A stretch of DNA of 64,000 nt from Corynespora cassiicola (lineage: Eukaryota; Ascomycota; Dothideomycetes; Pleosporales; Corynesporascaceae), in contig JAEUWY010000005.1 of assembly GCA_022059125.1 (NCBI GenBank), positions 1,302,001-1,366,000 on the forward strand, given 5' to 3'. The stretch's first letter is position 1, and every line of letters begins with the position of its first letter. Below the pieces are notes generated by a model that saw nothing but the letters and a program-made list of their open reading frames with translations, was not told where the DNA came from and made no database searches. Positions 1 to 11,166 of the stretch are shown piece by piece. Position numbers and translations under genes: made by a program.

Positions 1-429
1 TCCAGAACACCCAGGGTATCATCTTCGTCGTCGACAGCAACGATCGCGATCGTGTCGTTGAAGCGCGCGAGGAGCTCCAGAGGATGTTGAACGAGGACGA
101 GCTGCGGGACGCCCTCCTCCTGGTCTTCGCCAACAAGCAGGATTTGCCCGTAAGCACGCCATCTGCCAAAATGGGCTGATTTGGTCGAGCATCGCTGACA
201 CTGATGGGACAGAACGCCATGAACGCTGCCGAAATCACTGATAAGCTTGGTCTTCACAGCCTTCGCCAGCGCGCCTGGGTACGCCGAACCCCCTTCACCC
301 CCTGTTGCTGCTTGTTTCCGCTAACACCTGGGACAGTACATCCAGTCCACCTGCGCCACGTCGGGAGACGGTCTGTACGAGGGTCTCGAATGGCTGAGCA
401 ACTCGCTCCGCAAGGCTGGCCACAACTAA
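1..429 (+). CDS. ARF1: ADP-ribosylation factor ARF1, 3' part (partial)
   Basis: C-terminal part of a small Arf GTPase, which recruits COPI coat and other effectors to Golgi membranes. The model is join(<1..149, 213..278, 337..429), with introns of 63 and 58 nt, both GT-AG; first full codon at base 3. Visible family signatures are [18 protein letters not shown], the guanine-specificity motif NKQD, and the C-terminal block [17 protein letters not shown]. The stop is at 427-429 and gives the usual Arf C-terminus. The 5' exons with the myristoylated N-terminus and P-loop lie outside the window. Very close to ARF1 rather than to Arl proteins, judging by the SNDRDR and [10 protein letters not shown] segments. 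High confidence. Confidence 0.95.
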
Positions 430-1683
430 GGAACCGGAACGCGTGCGACGTCGTTAATGTCTGCCTATGCCCAGACGACCCTCCTCTTCATGTCGACCCT
501 CCTGAATACCTCCTCAAATTACAAATGACGGGTTCTCTACGAATGACTGTGCTTGCGTGCGTGTGTTTTTCAAATCGGATGGTGGAGCGGACACATTTCC
601 TTTTTCACCATTGGAGTTTGTGAACTGCTATGATCGCTACATCATATGTCACGGATTGTTGGTGGTCTAAACGGAAACAGTCTCTCTGGTTACTTTACGT
701 GCTACTATCCAATTTGAGCCTCTTTTCTCCTATAGACGCCTCAGGTCTACCGCTCTTTCTCTTTGCGATGTGGTGTTTTTGCTCGTTTTTGAATCTTGAT
801 GGTGGTTTTGATGCTCCTTCGAGGAAAAAAAAAAGTCGCATCCTACTATTACTACCCATCAATCTCGTCTGTCCGACCGGCAAAGGGTGGCTCTAGTCGT
901 TTTGGAACATGCTAGTTATCTCTACATACACGGTAGTACACACATTTGTTTTATTGTTTTCAAAATCCCATGTCGGTTCCTTGTCTTTACTTTTATTTTA
1001 TTTTTCCCTTCTCTTCCCTGCGCCGTGGCTTCCCCTCCTCGCACTCTCGTTTTCTCCCCCTCCGAAACTGCCCCCCCCCCCTTTTGTTATGCCTAGGTAG
1101 ATCCGCTATGGAGAGAACGGGTGGTCCGTTTTGGCTTGTGACAAGGGCAGGCCTGCTGCTGGTCCGATGACCATTCCATCACGTAATGTCATCGCATCAT
1201 CCGATCTGCCACCACCACGGTGGCGCTGGACGGGCACTGGACGGCCTCGATTCTCAAAGCACGACATGCGTCCCTGCCGCCTCTTTTAGTCAGGCACCTT
1301 ACGGCACATACATGTATGGCTGTGTTTTCAATTATTTGCTTTTTTGGTCAACTTCTGGTTTTCAAGTTGGGCTTGGAAAAACGTTGGTTCGTTCTCTCTC
1401 GCCGGCTTCTACATCATGATTGATCTTCTATCGTCTTGCATTCGCATTTGCATTCCCAGGGAAAGAAAAAAAAAGACAGACTTCCATAAACGCCGTATTG
1501 TATCGATCCATTTCAATTCCGTCCTAGATATGCAAGGAGAAAAAAAGCCCAAAATGGGGGGCTATCGGGATGCAGTTTTGACTCCCGCCACTAGCGCCTA
1601 GATGCTATATCATGGACCATCGCAGATGGCCCTCTGTTGTTCCAACCTCAGCCAGCCGAAATTTCATGGGAAAATTGGTCGCC
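430..1683. other. Intergenic: ARF1 3' flank and MOB2 3' flank (convergent)
   Basis: A 1.25-kb stretch between two convergent genes. It is pyrimidine-rich on the plus strand, with an 11-C run at 1071-1081 and several T-rich patches, as expected for 3' UTRs. Short ORFs on both strands have no recognisable family features. I see no RNA gene or repeat. Confidence 0.6.
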
Positions 1684-3043
1684 TCAAGATGCAGGAGCGG
1701 CCTGCGGGGTGCCCTGTGCGGGCGCACCATCCTTTGGCGCCTGGGGCGATTGGACCAAGAGGCCCTTTTGGAGCCAAAGGTCAACGAGGGGCTGCATGGG
1801 CTCCACCTCCTTGTCTCCAAGCAGGTTGTACAGCTTGCCGACATTGATAAAGTGGATGAAGCAAGTGTTGAGCTCCTTGTAGGCATTGACGTTCCAGAAG
1901 GGGTCCAACCAATGGCCGTGATAAATGTGGGCATAGCAACGCATCATTTGGCGGTAGATGCTTTTGATATCGGACTCAAAGTTCTCAGGGAAACCCGAAG
2001 ACTTGCCCAGCCAATCACGGCCGGACGCGCTAATGTTTGCTTGACCTGCGGGCTGGGGTTAGACATGCACGTCAAAAGAGCGGGAGGCACAATTACCGGC
2101 TGGGGGGGAGCTGGTGTCGGTAGGGAAGATGCTCGGATCGTTGATCTTGCCGACGATCCACTTCTGGACCAGGTTGATGTACTGGATGGCGGGGATCTTG
2201 ATGGGCTTCTTGTTGTTGTCAAGCCACGTATAGGTGTGGCTGCAAGGTTAGTCCATGCGGTGACAAGAGTTGGGCGGCGGCAAGGTACGTACCCACTGGC
2301 TGACATGGTCGGGCACACATCAGGGTTGCAGAGAGGCTGCTTGGTCCGGTCGTCGATGGCCTTGATAATGTCGATCATCTGCTCCAGCAGGCGGTACTGC
2401 TCGACGACTGGTCACATGTCTCAGCACTCCGTCAGGCCATGCGAGATGGGATGAGGAAGACGTACCTTGGTGGGCAAGCCACTCGCCCTCGTCGACGAGC
2501 TTGGGCTTCGCGGCCAGGGTCATGAAGTTGCCCTTGACAATCAGGTTGGAGTACTCGTCGCGAAAGAAGAAAGGCGGTCTGCGGGAGCCGGCCTGGGCTG
2601 CGGCGTCGGGGGCGCTCTCGAAGGACATGTTGGAGGACAGAGCGGGAGAATGGGGCATGGGCGGGACGTTGGGCGGCTGGCTGGAGGTGGGCGAGGGCGA
2701 GTAGGGCGTGGTGGGTGAAGGCGTGCCCTGGCCGTTGCCTTTGGCCTGCTGGTTGCTCTTATTTGAACGGCCGGCCAGACCTTGGCGTCTGATATGGAGG
2801 TCAGAGAGGGGAGCTTGCTCGGGGCGGGACAGCGGCAGGAGAGCGGCAGCAGAGCAGAGAAATAGGCGAGCGACTAGAGCAGTGCAGGTGCGTGAGACGC
2901 AATGCAGCGTGCAGGCAGGCCCATGAAACAAAGGCTGTTGAGGAGCGTGGGCGACGGGCAGTGCATTACCCAGGGCAGGAGGGGAGAGGACAATTGGGGG
3001 GAAGGTCGCCAAGCACTCACACGCTGGAGAAGAAGGACGCCAT
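1684..3043 (-). CDS. MOB2-type Mob1/phocein family kinase activator
   Basis: Co-activator of NDR/LATS-type kinases (Cbk1/COT-1 pathway: polarity, septation, hyphal growth). Model complement(join(1684..2045, 2097..2239, 2293..2407, 2466..2788, 3021..3043)), 321 aa. The first exon codes for only about 8 residues (MASFFSSV), followed by a Pro/Ser/Asn-rich linker to about residue 85, then the Mob domain. The domain shows NLIVKGNFMTLAAKPKLVDEGEWLAHQ, the zinc-site cysteines in CNPDVCPTMSASG and the histidines in RCYAHIYHGHW. NFMTLAAKP and the C-terminal EVEPMQPLVDLW fit the fungal MOB2 subgroup better than MOB1; assignment to the subgroup is from memory of the families. Divergent from LEO1, with 370 bp between the start codons. 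Confidence 0.85.
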
Positions 3044-3413
3044 GGCCCAGGCTCGAGGGTCGGTATGCGGAGAGTTGCTGGTACAGCTGGTTCGGCGGGC
3101 GGGGGTGGCAGTCGAGGGCGCACTCGGCTGCTAGTGCGGGATGGGCAAACGCAGGAGAATGCAGCAAATGCACGACGGGCAAGACTCTGAGAGGGGAGAG
3201 AGGCGGTCGATGTCGGTGATACGTCTCTAGACCGCCAGCGATTTTGGCCTGCATGGAGAAGGGGCGGGCGTCGGAGAGGACGCGCGCTAGGCCGCTTTGG
3301 GCCCTCGCGACTCCATTGTGCTCGGAACTTTCACCTTGACCTCCAGCTTCACCGCGTCGCCCGAGCCTGCCTCCAGCCCCCTCCATCCCCACACCCACTG
3401 CCTCCCGCCCGCC
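3044..3413. promoter_or_regulatory. Divergent promoter region, MOB2 / LEO1
   Basis: This 370-bp gap separates the two start codons and must hold both 5' UTRs and promoters. It is GC-rich with no clear TATA element. No individual site can be named with confidence. Confidence 0.5.
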
Positions 3414-4912
3414 ATGGCCGACACCCTCTCCGACGACGACCTCCACAACCTCAGCCCGCCCGCCAGCGACGACGACGGCAGCGGCACCCCCGCCGCGCGC
3501 AACACGGTCGAGGACAACGACAATGGCCCTGGCATTGACGACGTCGACGACGACGACGATGACGATCTCTTTGGCGATGGCGGCGACGGCGGCGACGGCG
3601 ATGACGGCGACGTTCAGGAGGAGCCCGCAGCGTGAGTAGCACCCGCCAGGCCACGCCAGGCCGCGCCCTTCAATCCACTAACCCGCACCGCAGCGCGCGC
3701 CAGCTTGACGACGAGGACCTCGATTCGGGCGACGACGACGGCCGCAACGACCGTGTAGAGGCGCAGCAGCATGTCTACGATGAGGAGCAAGAACAACAAA
3801 CGTTCAACTTCATGGACGCCGACATTGCGCGCCACTGCATCCCCGAGCCCACCGACAACGAGCTCTATCTGCTCAAGGTGCCGCGCTTCCTCTCCGTCGA
3901 GCCCACCGCCTTCAGCCACAAGACCTTCCAGCCGCCCTCCACCGACCATCACTCCCGCGGCCCGGCCTCGGAGCACTTCTCCGCCTACGACACGGCCCTG
4001 TCCACCATCCGCTGGCGTCGCTCGCCCTCGAACCCTTCGCAGCTACAGTCCAATGCCCGCATCAACCGCTGGTCCGATGGCTCGCTGACCCTCCAGCTCG
4101 CCAGCGACCCGCAGAACCAATACGAGATCAACGCGAACATGCTTGCGCCGCCGCAGCTCAACCCCAAGCTCCCCACCCCGACCCAGATAACATCCAAGCC
4201 CAAGCAAAACCAGTACAAGGAAAGCTACACCTATCTGGTTGCGCCACATGAGGATGCCAGCGTTGTCCGTGTTACCAACAAGTTCACCACGGCATTGTCT
4301 GTGGTCCCCACGGCGAACACGAAGGATGCCGCGCTTGAGAAGCTACAGAACGACCTGGCCGCCGCCGCATCCCGCGGACGCGACGAGGCAGACCAGGCCA
4401 TTTCGTTTATTAAGGTCGACGAGGATCCAGAGCTTCTTCGAGCGAGGGAGGAGGCTCGATTCAAGGAATCGCAAAAGCAGGCGCGCGCGAGAGAAAAGCA
4501 CCAGATGCGTGAGGCAGAACGTGCCAACAGAGCTCTCGGCCGCAGTGGGGCTCGCTCTGCTGGCTATGGCCTCAGCATGGGCGGTTTGGACGAAAACAGC
4601 AGACGGGGCGGGGCCAAGAAGTCTAAAGCCAAGCAGGACTGGAGCGATGACGAAGACTATGGTATCCGTGGAAAGACACGTGAGGACGACTACGACGAGG
4701 AAGACGACTTCATTGCAGCTAGTGACGAGGAGCCGGAAATCGTCGAGGACGATGATGATGACGATGATGGAATTGTCGAGTCACCGCGCCATCGTAGGGA
4801 GCAGTCCAGTCCGAAGCGGAATCGCGGCGGATACGACGACAGTGACGAGGAGGTGGTTGTTAGCCGGACCAAGAGACGGCGGGTCGTGGATGACGACGAC
4901 GAAGACGAGTAA
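3414..4912 (+). CDS. LEO1: LEO1, Paf1 transcription elongation complex subunit
   Basis: Nuclear subunit of the Paf1 complex, which travels with RNA polymerase II and supports histone H2B ubiquitination and H3K4/K36 methylation. Model join(3414..3631, 3694..4912), 478 aa, 62-nt intron. The order is acidic N-terminus with Asp runs (residues 1-75), a second acidic patch, the Leo1 core (about 100-290, with ELYLLKVPRFLSVEP, then NARINRWSDGSLTLQL and a hydrophobic strand pattern), a basic coiled segment, and a long acidic/Lys-Arg C-terminal tail ending in DDDDEDE. This matches Leo1 order and length in other fungi. The start at 3414 was chosen because it directly precedes the acidic segment MADTLSDDDL; the frame is open further upstream but the extra residues look like 5' UTR. 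Confidence 0.92.
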
Positions 4913-5317
4913 TTCGGGGGGCGTGCACTGCATAATCTACAGGGGTCGATGGTTTAAAGATGCAGTTTCCATTTATCTATCATATCTCCCAAATATTCTT
5001 AACTTCGTAGGCGGAAGGTCGATTTAACGACCTAAATTGGGTGCCACTGCATAGCCCGGAGTTTGGCTGCTTTCCAGCATGTACTGAGTAGGGTTGGGAA
5101 TGAATCAAAAGGGGCGTTTCTTCAATCAACAAGACACCAGCATGTTTTGTTACAATCATGCTTGACCCAATTGAAGACTCAAAAGTTGTTGAAGTACACA
5201 AGTATTACATTGCCATGTCAATATACGAGGAAATAGGAAGCCAACAGCCCCAGGAATGGTCCGCACCGCGTTTTTCTTTTTCTTTTTTCTTTCCTCCCTG
5301 CACTCCCCTCTCACAAT
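4913..5317. other. Intergenic between convergent LEO1 and P450 genes
   Basis: About 405 bp shared by two 3' ends. It contains a T-rich patch at 5270-5290 close to the P450 stop and nothing that looks coding. Confidence 0.6.
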
Positions 5318-6988
5318 CTACATCAAATCCTTCGTCCGCTCCTCACTCTCCCTAATCCACCGATCCAGCGCCGCACGATCCCTGGGCTTGAACCCGACCT
5401 TGAAATACTTTGGCTCCATGGTCAAACTCGTAGGAATCGCATTCGCCTCTAGGCAATCCAAGACGGGCATATCCCTGGGATCCCTGGGGGGCGTAAACTC
5501 AAAGGCAGACAGGAGCCTCACAAAGGCCGTGTACAGCTCGCGGTTGCCCAGGTGGCTTCCGACGCACATGCGACTGCCCGCGCCGTAGCCATAGTGCGGG
5601 GTCCCATCCGTGGACTCGAGGTAGCGCTCCGGGTCGAACTTTTCGGGGTCCTTGAAGTGGGTGGGGTCGTAGTCTGCGGCGTAGGCGTTCATGTAGAAGG
5701 TTGTGCCTGCGGGGACGACGGCGCCGTTCCATTCGATGGGCTTGATGCTCACGCGGGGAAGGCAGATGGGGATGACGGTGAAGTAGCGGAGGATCTCCTT
5801 GTAGAGGGCGGTGATGTAGGGTATCTTTTCTTCAGAGAGGCAGCGCGTCCAGGCGTCGTTGTTGGGGTACACTTTCATGATTTCTTTGTAGGCCCGGGCT
5901 TGGATGGCCTGGCCTTGCGGGGACGCGAGGTAGGCGATGCCCATGATGAGGTTGCCGGGGACGGTGTCGAGGCCGGCCGAGACCATGGTCAGGCAGATGG
6001 ATTTGATTTCGGCTTCGGAATGTTAGGCTTCTTTTCTCTCTCTCTTTGATTGAGAACGGAGTAATGGAGCATGAGAATACATACCTTCGTTCAGCTTTGC
6101 TTCTGGGTCTTTAAGAATGTTTCCGGTGATGCAGGGCTTGTCAGTGCCTTTGGCAACCTTGTCCTTCAGTATTCCCAGCAGCCTGTCCATATACACATCC
6201 CGCCTCTTGCGGAACGTGTTGGCGTCCTGGCTCTGCTTGGGGAAAAGCCGCAGCAGCGGGATATAGTCTTGCCAGTTGTTGCTCGTGCTGCGGAAGTTGC
6301 TGATGCCCCTCTCTACGTTTGTAATCTCCTGCAAAAGCTCGTCCTCCTTGTTGCCGTCGATTCGGTATCCATAGCAAAGAGTCAAGCTCGTGTTGAGGGC
6401 ATATCTTTGCCAGTATGCGCGGGGGTCCAAATCGATTTCACCGCCTTTGCTATCCGCTAGGAGCTCTTTGATAGACACGTTGGATTCGAGGTCAATCAGC
6501 GGCATGTAGGACTGGACCGCGGGTCGGTTCAGGGCCGTGGCTGCAGCCTTGCGCCTTGCCTTACATGACTCGTCCCATGGAGAGGTGCCGATTGTGAAGC
6601 CCTGGGATGACGAGACAACGGTATGGAAAGTGTGCAATGTAGGGCGGGAGATCAGGGCAGACTGGTTCGTGATCCAGAAATGACGGACAGAATCGAATGT
6701 GTTTGCGAATACAATTCTCTGGGGTGTCTTTCAGTAAACTGCTACTCATATCCAGTATATCCGGCTTACCCTATTGCCCATGCGAACCTGGAACACTGGT
6801 CCGTACTTCTTTGCCCATCCCTGGGCCACTTTTGCGTGGTTCTCTCCAAGTTCCAGCAAGCTTCCAAACAGCGGGAGGCCTGGAATCTCCGGGATTCCTT
6901 TGATTCGAGGCGTATCCGTACCGTATAGTAGCTTATAAAGGAAAAACGAGACGACAGCCGCGCTTGCAATGTATATGGGAAGCGTCAT
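5318..6988 (-). CDS. Cytochrome P450, CYP504-like phenylacetate-type hydroxylase
   Basis: Microsomal haem-thiolate monooxygenase. Model complement(join(5318..6012, 6085..6718, 6770..6988)), 515 aa; introns of 72 and 51 nt. An N-terminal membrane anchor (MTLPIYIASAAVVSFFLYKL) is followed by the proline hinge PRIKGIPEIPGLPLFG, I-helix AGLDTVPGN, ExxR in KEILR, and the haem-binding loop YGAGSRMCVGS with Cys ligand. Overall length and the segments fit CYP504 enzymes, which hydroxylate phenylacetate or 3-hydroxyphenylacetate on the way to homogentisate. The position beside fumarylacetoacetase and homogentisate dioxygenase strongly supports that role. The sequence alone does not decide between the CYP504A (2-hydroxylase) and CYP504B (6-hydroxylase) types. 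The first Phe of the haem motif is replaced by Tyr. Confidence 0.85.
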
Positions 6989-7825
6989 TGTGAGGAGGTA
7001 GAGCTCGTGAGCTGGAAGGAGACTGGGCCTGAAGACAGACTCGACACAGAGAGAATAATGACACTCTTATACACCTGCCTACGTTGGCAAAAGCAAGAAG
7101 AAGCTCCAAGGAAACACTGACGCAAGACGCAATTAGACCCCCTCTAACTGGTCCTTACCCGAACACTCTCCTCGATGGACAAGCTTCTTGCTGAGCCCAC
7201 ACTCGTGACCCGCTTCCGCCGAGCTCTCGCCGACATCTCGCAGTAGTTAGTACGCGGGGTCAGCGCACTAAGGAGTGCAGCGTAGGTGTGGAGGAGTTGT
7301 GGCACTTCCTTCGATGTAGGAATGCGGAATTGGACCGCCTTGCATGCGGGGAAAGATCCCCTGCGATGCCCAATGAAATCATCGGGGATAACGCTGTCTA
7401 TGCTTGTTGTGGAATAGCGTGGCAGCTTTCGCGATGCTTCTGAAGCTGTGGATATTGAAACCCTGGTATTTTTTCTCATATCCGAGCGATTTCCGGGACC
7501 GTCAAGCACTACGCCGTCAGATTTGACCATGGTTCGCATAACGGGTCGCAGAATCCACTCTAGTCTCAGACTAAGAGACCCTTGCGGCTATCGTACACCC
7601 GCGATTCCTGGGACACGGCTTAAGAGTCCGATACCGAGGTTCCAATGTCAAAACTTCGACAGTGACGCAGGCTTTGCAAAGTCATGCTTAATGATTGATT
7701 CGGGACATACGTGAATTGCTGACGGTTGAGTCAGAAACCTCTATTATTAAATGTTTTGCCAATTGGCCGGCCCCCAGTCAGCGAACATGATGATGGAACA
7801 CTCGTCTGCTATGCCAATAGGGTGT
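6989..7825. promoter_or_regulatory. P450 upstream region / fumarylacetoacetase 3' flank
   Basis: An 837-bp gap between two minus-strand genes, so it holds the P450 promoter and the fahA 3' UTR. A 131-codon minus-strand ORF at 7144-7539 has no protein-like pattern and is ignored. A short run of A/T near 7740 is the only compositional change. Confidence 0.5.
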
Positions 7826-9173
7826 TTAGAAGTTGAAAGTCACTGGGGGCTCAATCCTGCCAGTGCATTCTCCAAAGCCCACGAGGCCGTCTGGGTCAGT
7901 GCCACAGACGCCCGTGATGGTGATCTCATCACCGTCCTCTAAGAACTTCCTTTCCTCTTTACCATTCAGCGAGACAGTGCTCTTTCCATTTTTTGTCTGC
8001 TCCAAAAGACTGCCAAATTCTTCTGGAGTTGTGCCGCTTATCGTTCCTGAGCCCAACAAATCACCTGGCTGCAACGGACAGCCAGTAATGGTGTGGTGCG
8101 CTATCATCTGGGGGAATGACCACAGGAGGTGTTTCCCGCTGACTTTCGTAATGGTCGAAGAGTTTCCGGATTGTGCTGCAGAAGTCAGTAGGGGTATCTG
8201 CAAACGGGTAAGTTGACTCACTCTTGAGATCGACCTGAAGCTGGATATCGTAAACAGACTTTTCATTCTTCTCCTTGAGATAGGGTAGTATCTCGGTGTC
8301 ATTATCAATGCCTTTTGTTTTGAATGGCTCCAATGCGTCAGCCAACACCACCCATGGGCTAATAGTCGTGCCGAAGTTCTTTGCGTTGAAGGGACCCAAC
8401 GGCACATACTCCCATGCCTGTATGTCTCTTGCAGACCAGTCATTCATGAGCACTACCCCAAAGAGACTCTCCTCTGCCTCTCCAATTGGAACGGGCTCGC
8501 CCTGGCTGTTCGGCTTGCATATGAATGCTCCCAGCTCCAGCTCGAGGTCCAGCTTTTTGCACGGGGAAAATATTGGGATCTTCTTCTCAGCAGTGGGGTT
8601 TGTCAGAATCTGGCCGCTGGGTCGACGAATGGGAGTGCCTGACACGACGATTGATGACGCGCGACCATGATAGCCCACGGGAACGTGCTTGTAATTGGGT
8701 TGCAAAGCGTTTGCGGGGTCGCGGAATAGACAGCCTGCATTGAACGCGTGGTTCATGCCGGCAAAAAAGTCGGTGTAGTCGCCAATCCGGAAGGGTAGGT
8801 GCGTTTTGACTTTATTGAGAGGGATCAGAGCTTGCTTCTGGAGTGCCGCGTTGGTCTTGAGCACGTCAGGGAACGGAGTGTCCTCGGAGAGGATGCTCTG
8901 GATGTACTTGCGCACGACGGAGTGCACTGGTCGGCCCAGAGCTGCGAATGCATTCAGTGACGGCTGGGAGAAGACGGCCTGATGGGGCTGGATGGTGGAG
9001 AGGGCCTTGAAGCCGTCGTGGGCGGCAAAGGCCTCCAGGTCCAGGGCATGGTCCCCAATGGCAACGGCAACCCGCGGCGTCTGCTCCGGGGCGGTCGAGA
9101 TGATGCCAAAGGGGATGTTGGCCAGCGAGAAGTGCGAGTGGCGAGGAATGGCCAGCCAAGAGCGGAGCGACAT
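7826..9173 (-). CDS. fahA: Fumarylacetoacetase (fumarylacetoacetate hydrolase)
   Basis: Hydrolyses fumarylacetoacetate to fumarate and acetoacetate, the last step of phenylalanine/tyrosine/phenylacetate catabolism; cytosolic. Model complement(join(7826..8175, 8222..9173)), 433 aa, 46-nt intron with GTGAGT donor. The N-terminal SH3-like domain is followed by the catalytic fold: DYTDFFAGMNHA, VPVGYHGRASSIVVSG, the metal-ligand glutamates in LDLELELGAFI and the signature NDWSARDIQAWEYVPLGPF. C-terminal GCPLQPGDLLGSGTISG and GFGECTGRI are typical. Length equals the fungal family norm. It diverges from hmgA, and an apparent pathway cluster is completed by the P450 downstream. No broken residues were seen. 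Confidence 0.96.
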
Positions 9174-9689
9174 GACTGCGGAGGAGCTCAGTGACGAGGC
9201 GGGTAGGGCGAGGTGGTGTCTCCGGACATCCGAGGTCTTTCTGCTCAGGGAGGCTCCCGTGGAACAGCTAAGTAGGCCATCAGGGATCGGATCTGACGTG
9301 ACGGGCGGCTCGGTCTAAGGTGTAGCAGGCGGGCGTGGACGGGCGTGGACGGGCGTGGGCGTGCCCCGCGAGCGGAAGCATTCCGTAACTATCCTGCGCG
9401 ACGCGGACGAGGCCCCGGGGCTTAGCGCGCGACTCCACTTCTTTCTCCGCAAGCCGCGCCTTTCCGCCTTTCCGCCTGGCAAGCTTCCGCACCCACAGCA
9501 TGGCCGACCACAATTGTATGGCCTCATCCGGCTACGACTGCTCAGACACGCCCCTGCACCCGAAAAAGCCGCTCGCCGATTTACTTAAGAAACTGACGCT
9601 GCGCGAGAAGAAGCCGCCCAAGAGCGTCGTCCCCTTGACCAAGCGCAACCTCGAAGAATTTGCCAACCCGGACTACACTGACATCCACG
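9174..9689. promoter_or_regulatory. Shared divergent promoter, fahA / hmgA
   Basis: The 516 bp between the two start codons. It holds three near-identical copies of a CGGGCGTGGA-like unit at about 9331-9360 and a GC-rich stretch near 9365-9440. Joint control of the two enzymes by one bidirectional promoter is inferred from this arrangement, which is also known for fahA/hmgA in Aspergillus nidulans. Confidence 0.6.
9331..9362. repeat. Short tandem decamer in fahA/hmgA promoter
   Basis: Three head-to-tail copies of a 10-bp unit, CGGGCGTGGA, the last one diverged. They sit roughly midway between the two divergent start codons, a position where activator sites would be expected, though a plain GC-rich microsatellite is equally possible. 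Confidence 0.6.
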
Positions 9690-9757
9690 ATGCCTTCCTC
9701 CCAGTTCGCACACAAAGAAAGGTATCGGTACATGAATGGCTTCAACTCCTACCATGA
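9500..9757 (+). other. 85-codon upstream ORF overlapping hmgA start
   Basis: An ATG ORF of 85 codons starting 190 bp upstream of the hmgA start codon, in the +1 frame relative to it. It overlaps the hmgA start and its stop TGA ends on the last base of hmgA exon 1. Codon third positions are mostly G/C, like real genes here, and the product (MADHNCMASSGYDCSDTP at the N-terminus, then a Lys/Leu-rich segment) is not low-complexity. I do not recognise a family. It could be a translated uORF controlling hmgA, or chance. It cannot be an N-terminal extension of HmgA because the frame differs and no sensible splice joins them. Confidence 0.4.
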
Positions 9758-11166
9758 GTGCGTCGTCCCCGCCAGCGCTACGTGATGCGTGATTGACCCA
9801 TCGCCCCAGGTCTGAAGCCGTCGAGGGCGCCCTGCCCATCGGCGCCAACTCTCCCCAGAAGCCTCCATACGGCCTCTATGCTGAGAAGCTCTCTGGGACT
9901 GCATTCACGGCTCCGCGCCACGAGAACCAGCAGACGTGGATGTATCGCATCCTCCCAAGCTGCGGCCACTCCAACTTTGAGCCGCGTGAATCCTCAACAT
10001 ATAACACGAACCCCGAAAACAAGCCCTATGAGAAGATCCATCACATCCCAAACCAGCTCCGATGGGACCCCTTCGACCTTGATGAGACGGTGGACTGGGT
10101 GCACTCGCTGCACCTCGTCGCAGGCGCAGGAGACCCCACCATGAAGACAGGGTTGGGCATGTTCATCTTTGCTGCGGGAAAGGACATGGACCCTCATGAA
10201 GCCTTTTACTCGGCCGACGGCGATTTCCTCATCGTCCTACAGCACGGCGTACTCGACATCCAAACCGAGCTGGGCCGCATCTTCGTGCGCCCCAACGAAA
10301 TCTGCGTCATCCCACGCGGCATTAAATACCGCGTCACGCTACCTGAAGGTCCCGTGCGAGGCTACATCCTCGAGCTGTACCAGGGTCACTTCCAACTTCC
10401 GGAGTTGGGTCCTATTGGCTCCAATTGCCTTGCCAACGCGCGCGACTTCCAGGCTCCAGTTGCCGACTTTGACGAAGACACCAGCACACAGTGGCACATT
10501 TTATCCAAATTCGCCGGTCACCTCTTCCAAGCCAAGCAAAATCACACCCCCTTTGATGTTGTCGCCTGGCACGGCCTGTATTACCCCTACAAGTACGACC
10601 TGGGCCGCTTCAACACCATGGGCAGCGTCTCATTTGATCACCCCGATCCGTCCATTTACACAGTGCTCACTGCTCAGTCGGACCACCCCGGCACTGCTGT
10701 TGCCGATTTTGTCATTTTCCCGCCCCGCTGGCTCGTCGCTGAAGACACGTTCCGCCCGCCATGGTACCACCGCAACACCATGTCTGAGTTCATGGGTCTC
10801 ATCCACGGCCAGTACGACGCCAAAACGGGTGGCGGTTTCCAGCCTGCAGGCGCCTCTCTCCACAACGTCATGTCAGGGCACGGCCCGGACGCGGCTACCC
10901 ATGAGAAGGCGTCGAATGCCGAGCTCCACCCGAACAAGGTTGGAGAGGGCAGCATGGCTTTCATGTTCGAGAGCTGTCTGATGGTCGGCGTGACCGAATG
11001 GGGTCTGAAGCAGTGCAAGAAGGTACAAGAAGATTACAATGCCGAGAGCTGGGAGCCATTGAAGCCCCATTTCAAGAGGCCTACGCCCAAAAAGATTGAA
11101 AACGGCCATTCGACCAACGGACATGGTGCATTGGAAGACAAGTCCCAAATGCCCCATTATACTTGA
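9690..11166 (+). CDS. hmgA: Homogentisate 1,2-dioxygenase
   Basis: Non-haem Fe(II) dioxygenase that opens the ring of homogentisate to maleylacetoacetate; cytosolic. Model join(9690..9757, 9810..11166), 474 aa, 52-nt intron. The start is chosen at the ATG giving [20 protein letters not shown], because RYxYxNGF followed by [11 protein letters not shown] is the normal family N-terminus; an earlier ATG at 9500 is in another frame. Family blocks are [34 protein letters not shown], the iron-site region [19 protein letters not shown] (His and Glu ligands) and [20 protein letters not shown] (third His). The C-terminal 25 residues are a loose polar tail. Divergent from fahA. Maleylacetoacetate isomerase is not found next to it. 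Confidence 0.96.

Noticed and set aside
7144..7539. 131-codon ORF between the P450 and fahA
   Set aside because: Random-looking sequence in the P450 promoter, no family features.
9500..9757. N-terminal extension of homogentisate dioxygenase from the ATG at 9500
   Set aside because: The frame differs from hmgA, and any splice that joined them would remove the conserved [13 protein letters not shown] start of the enzyme.
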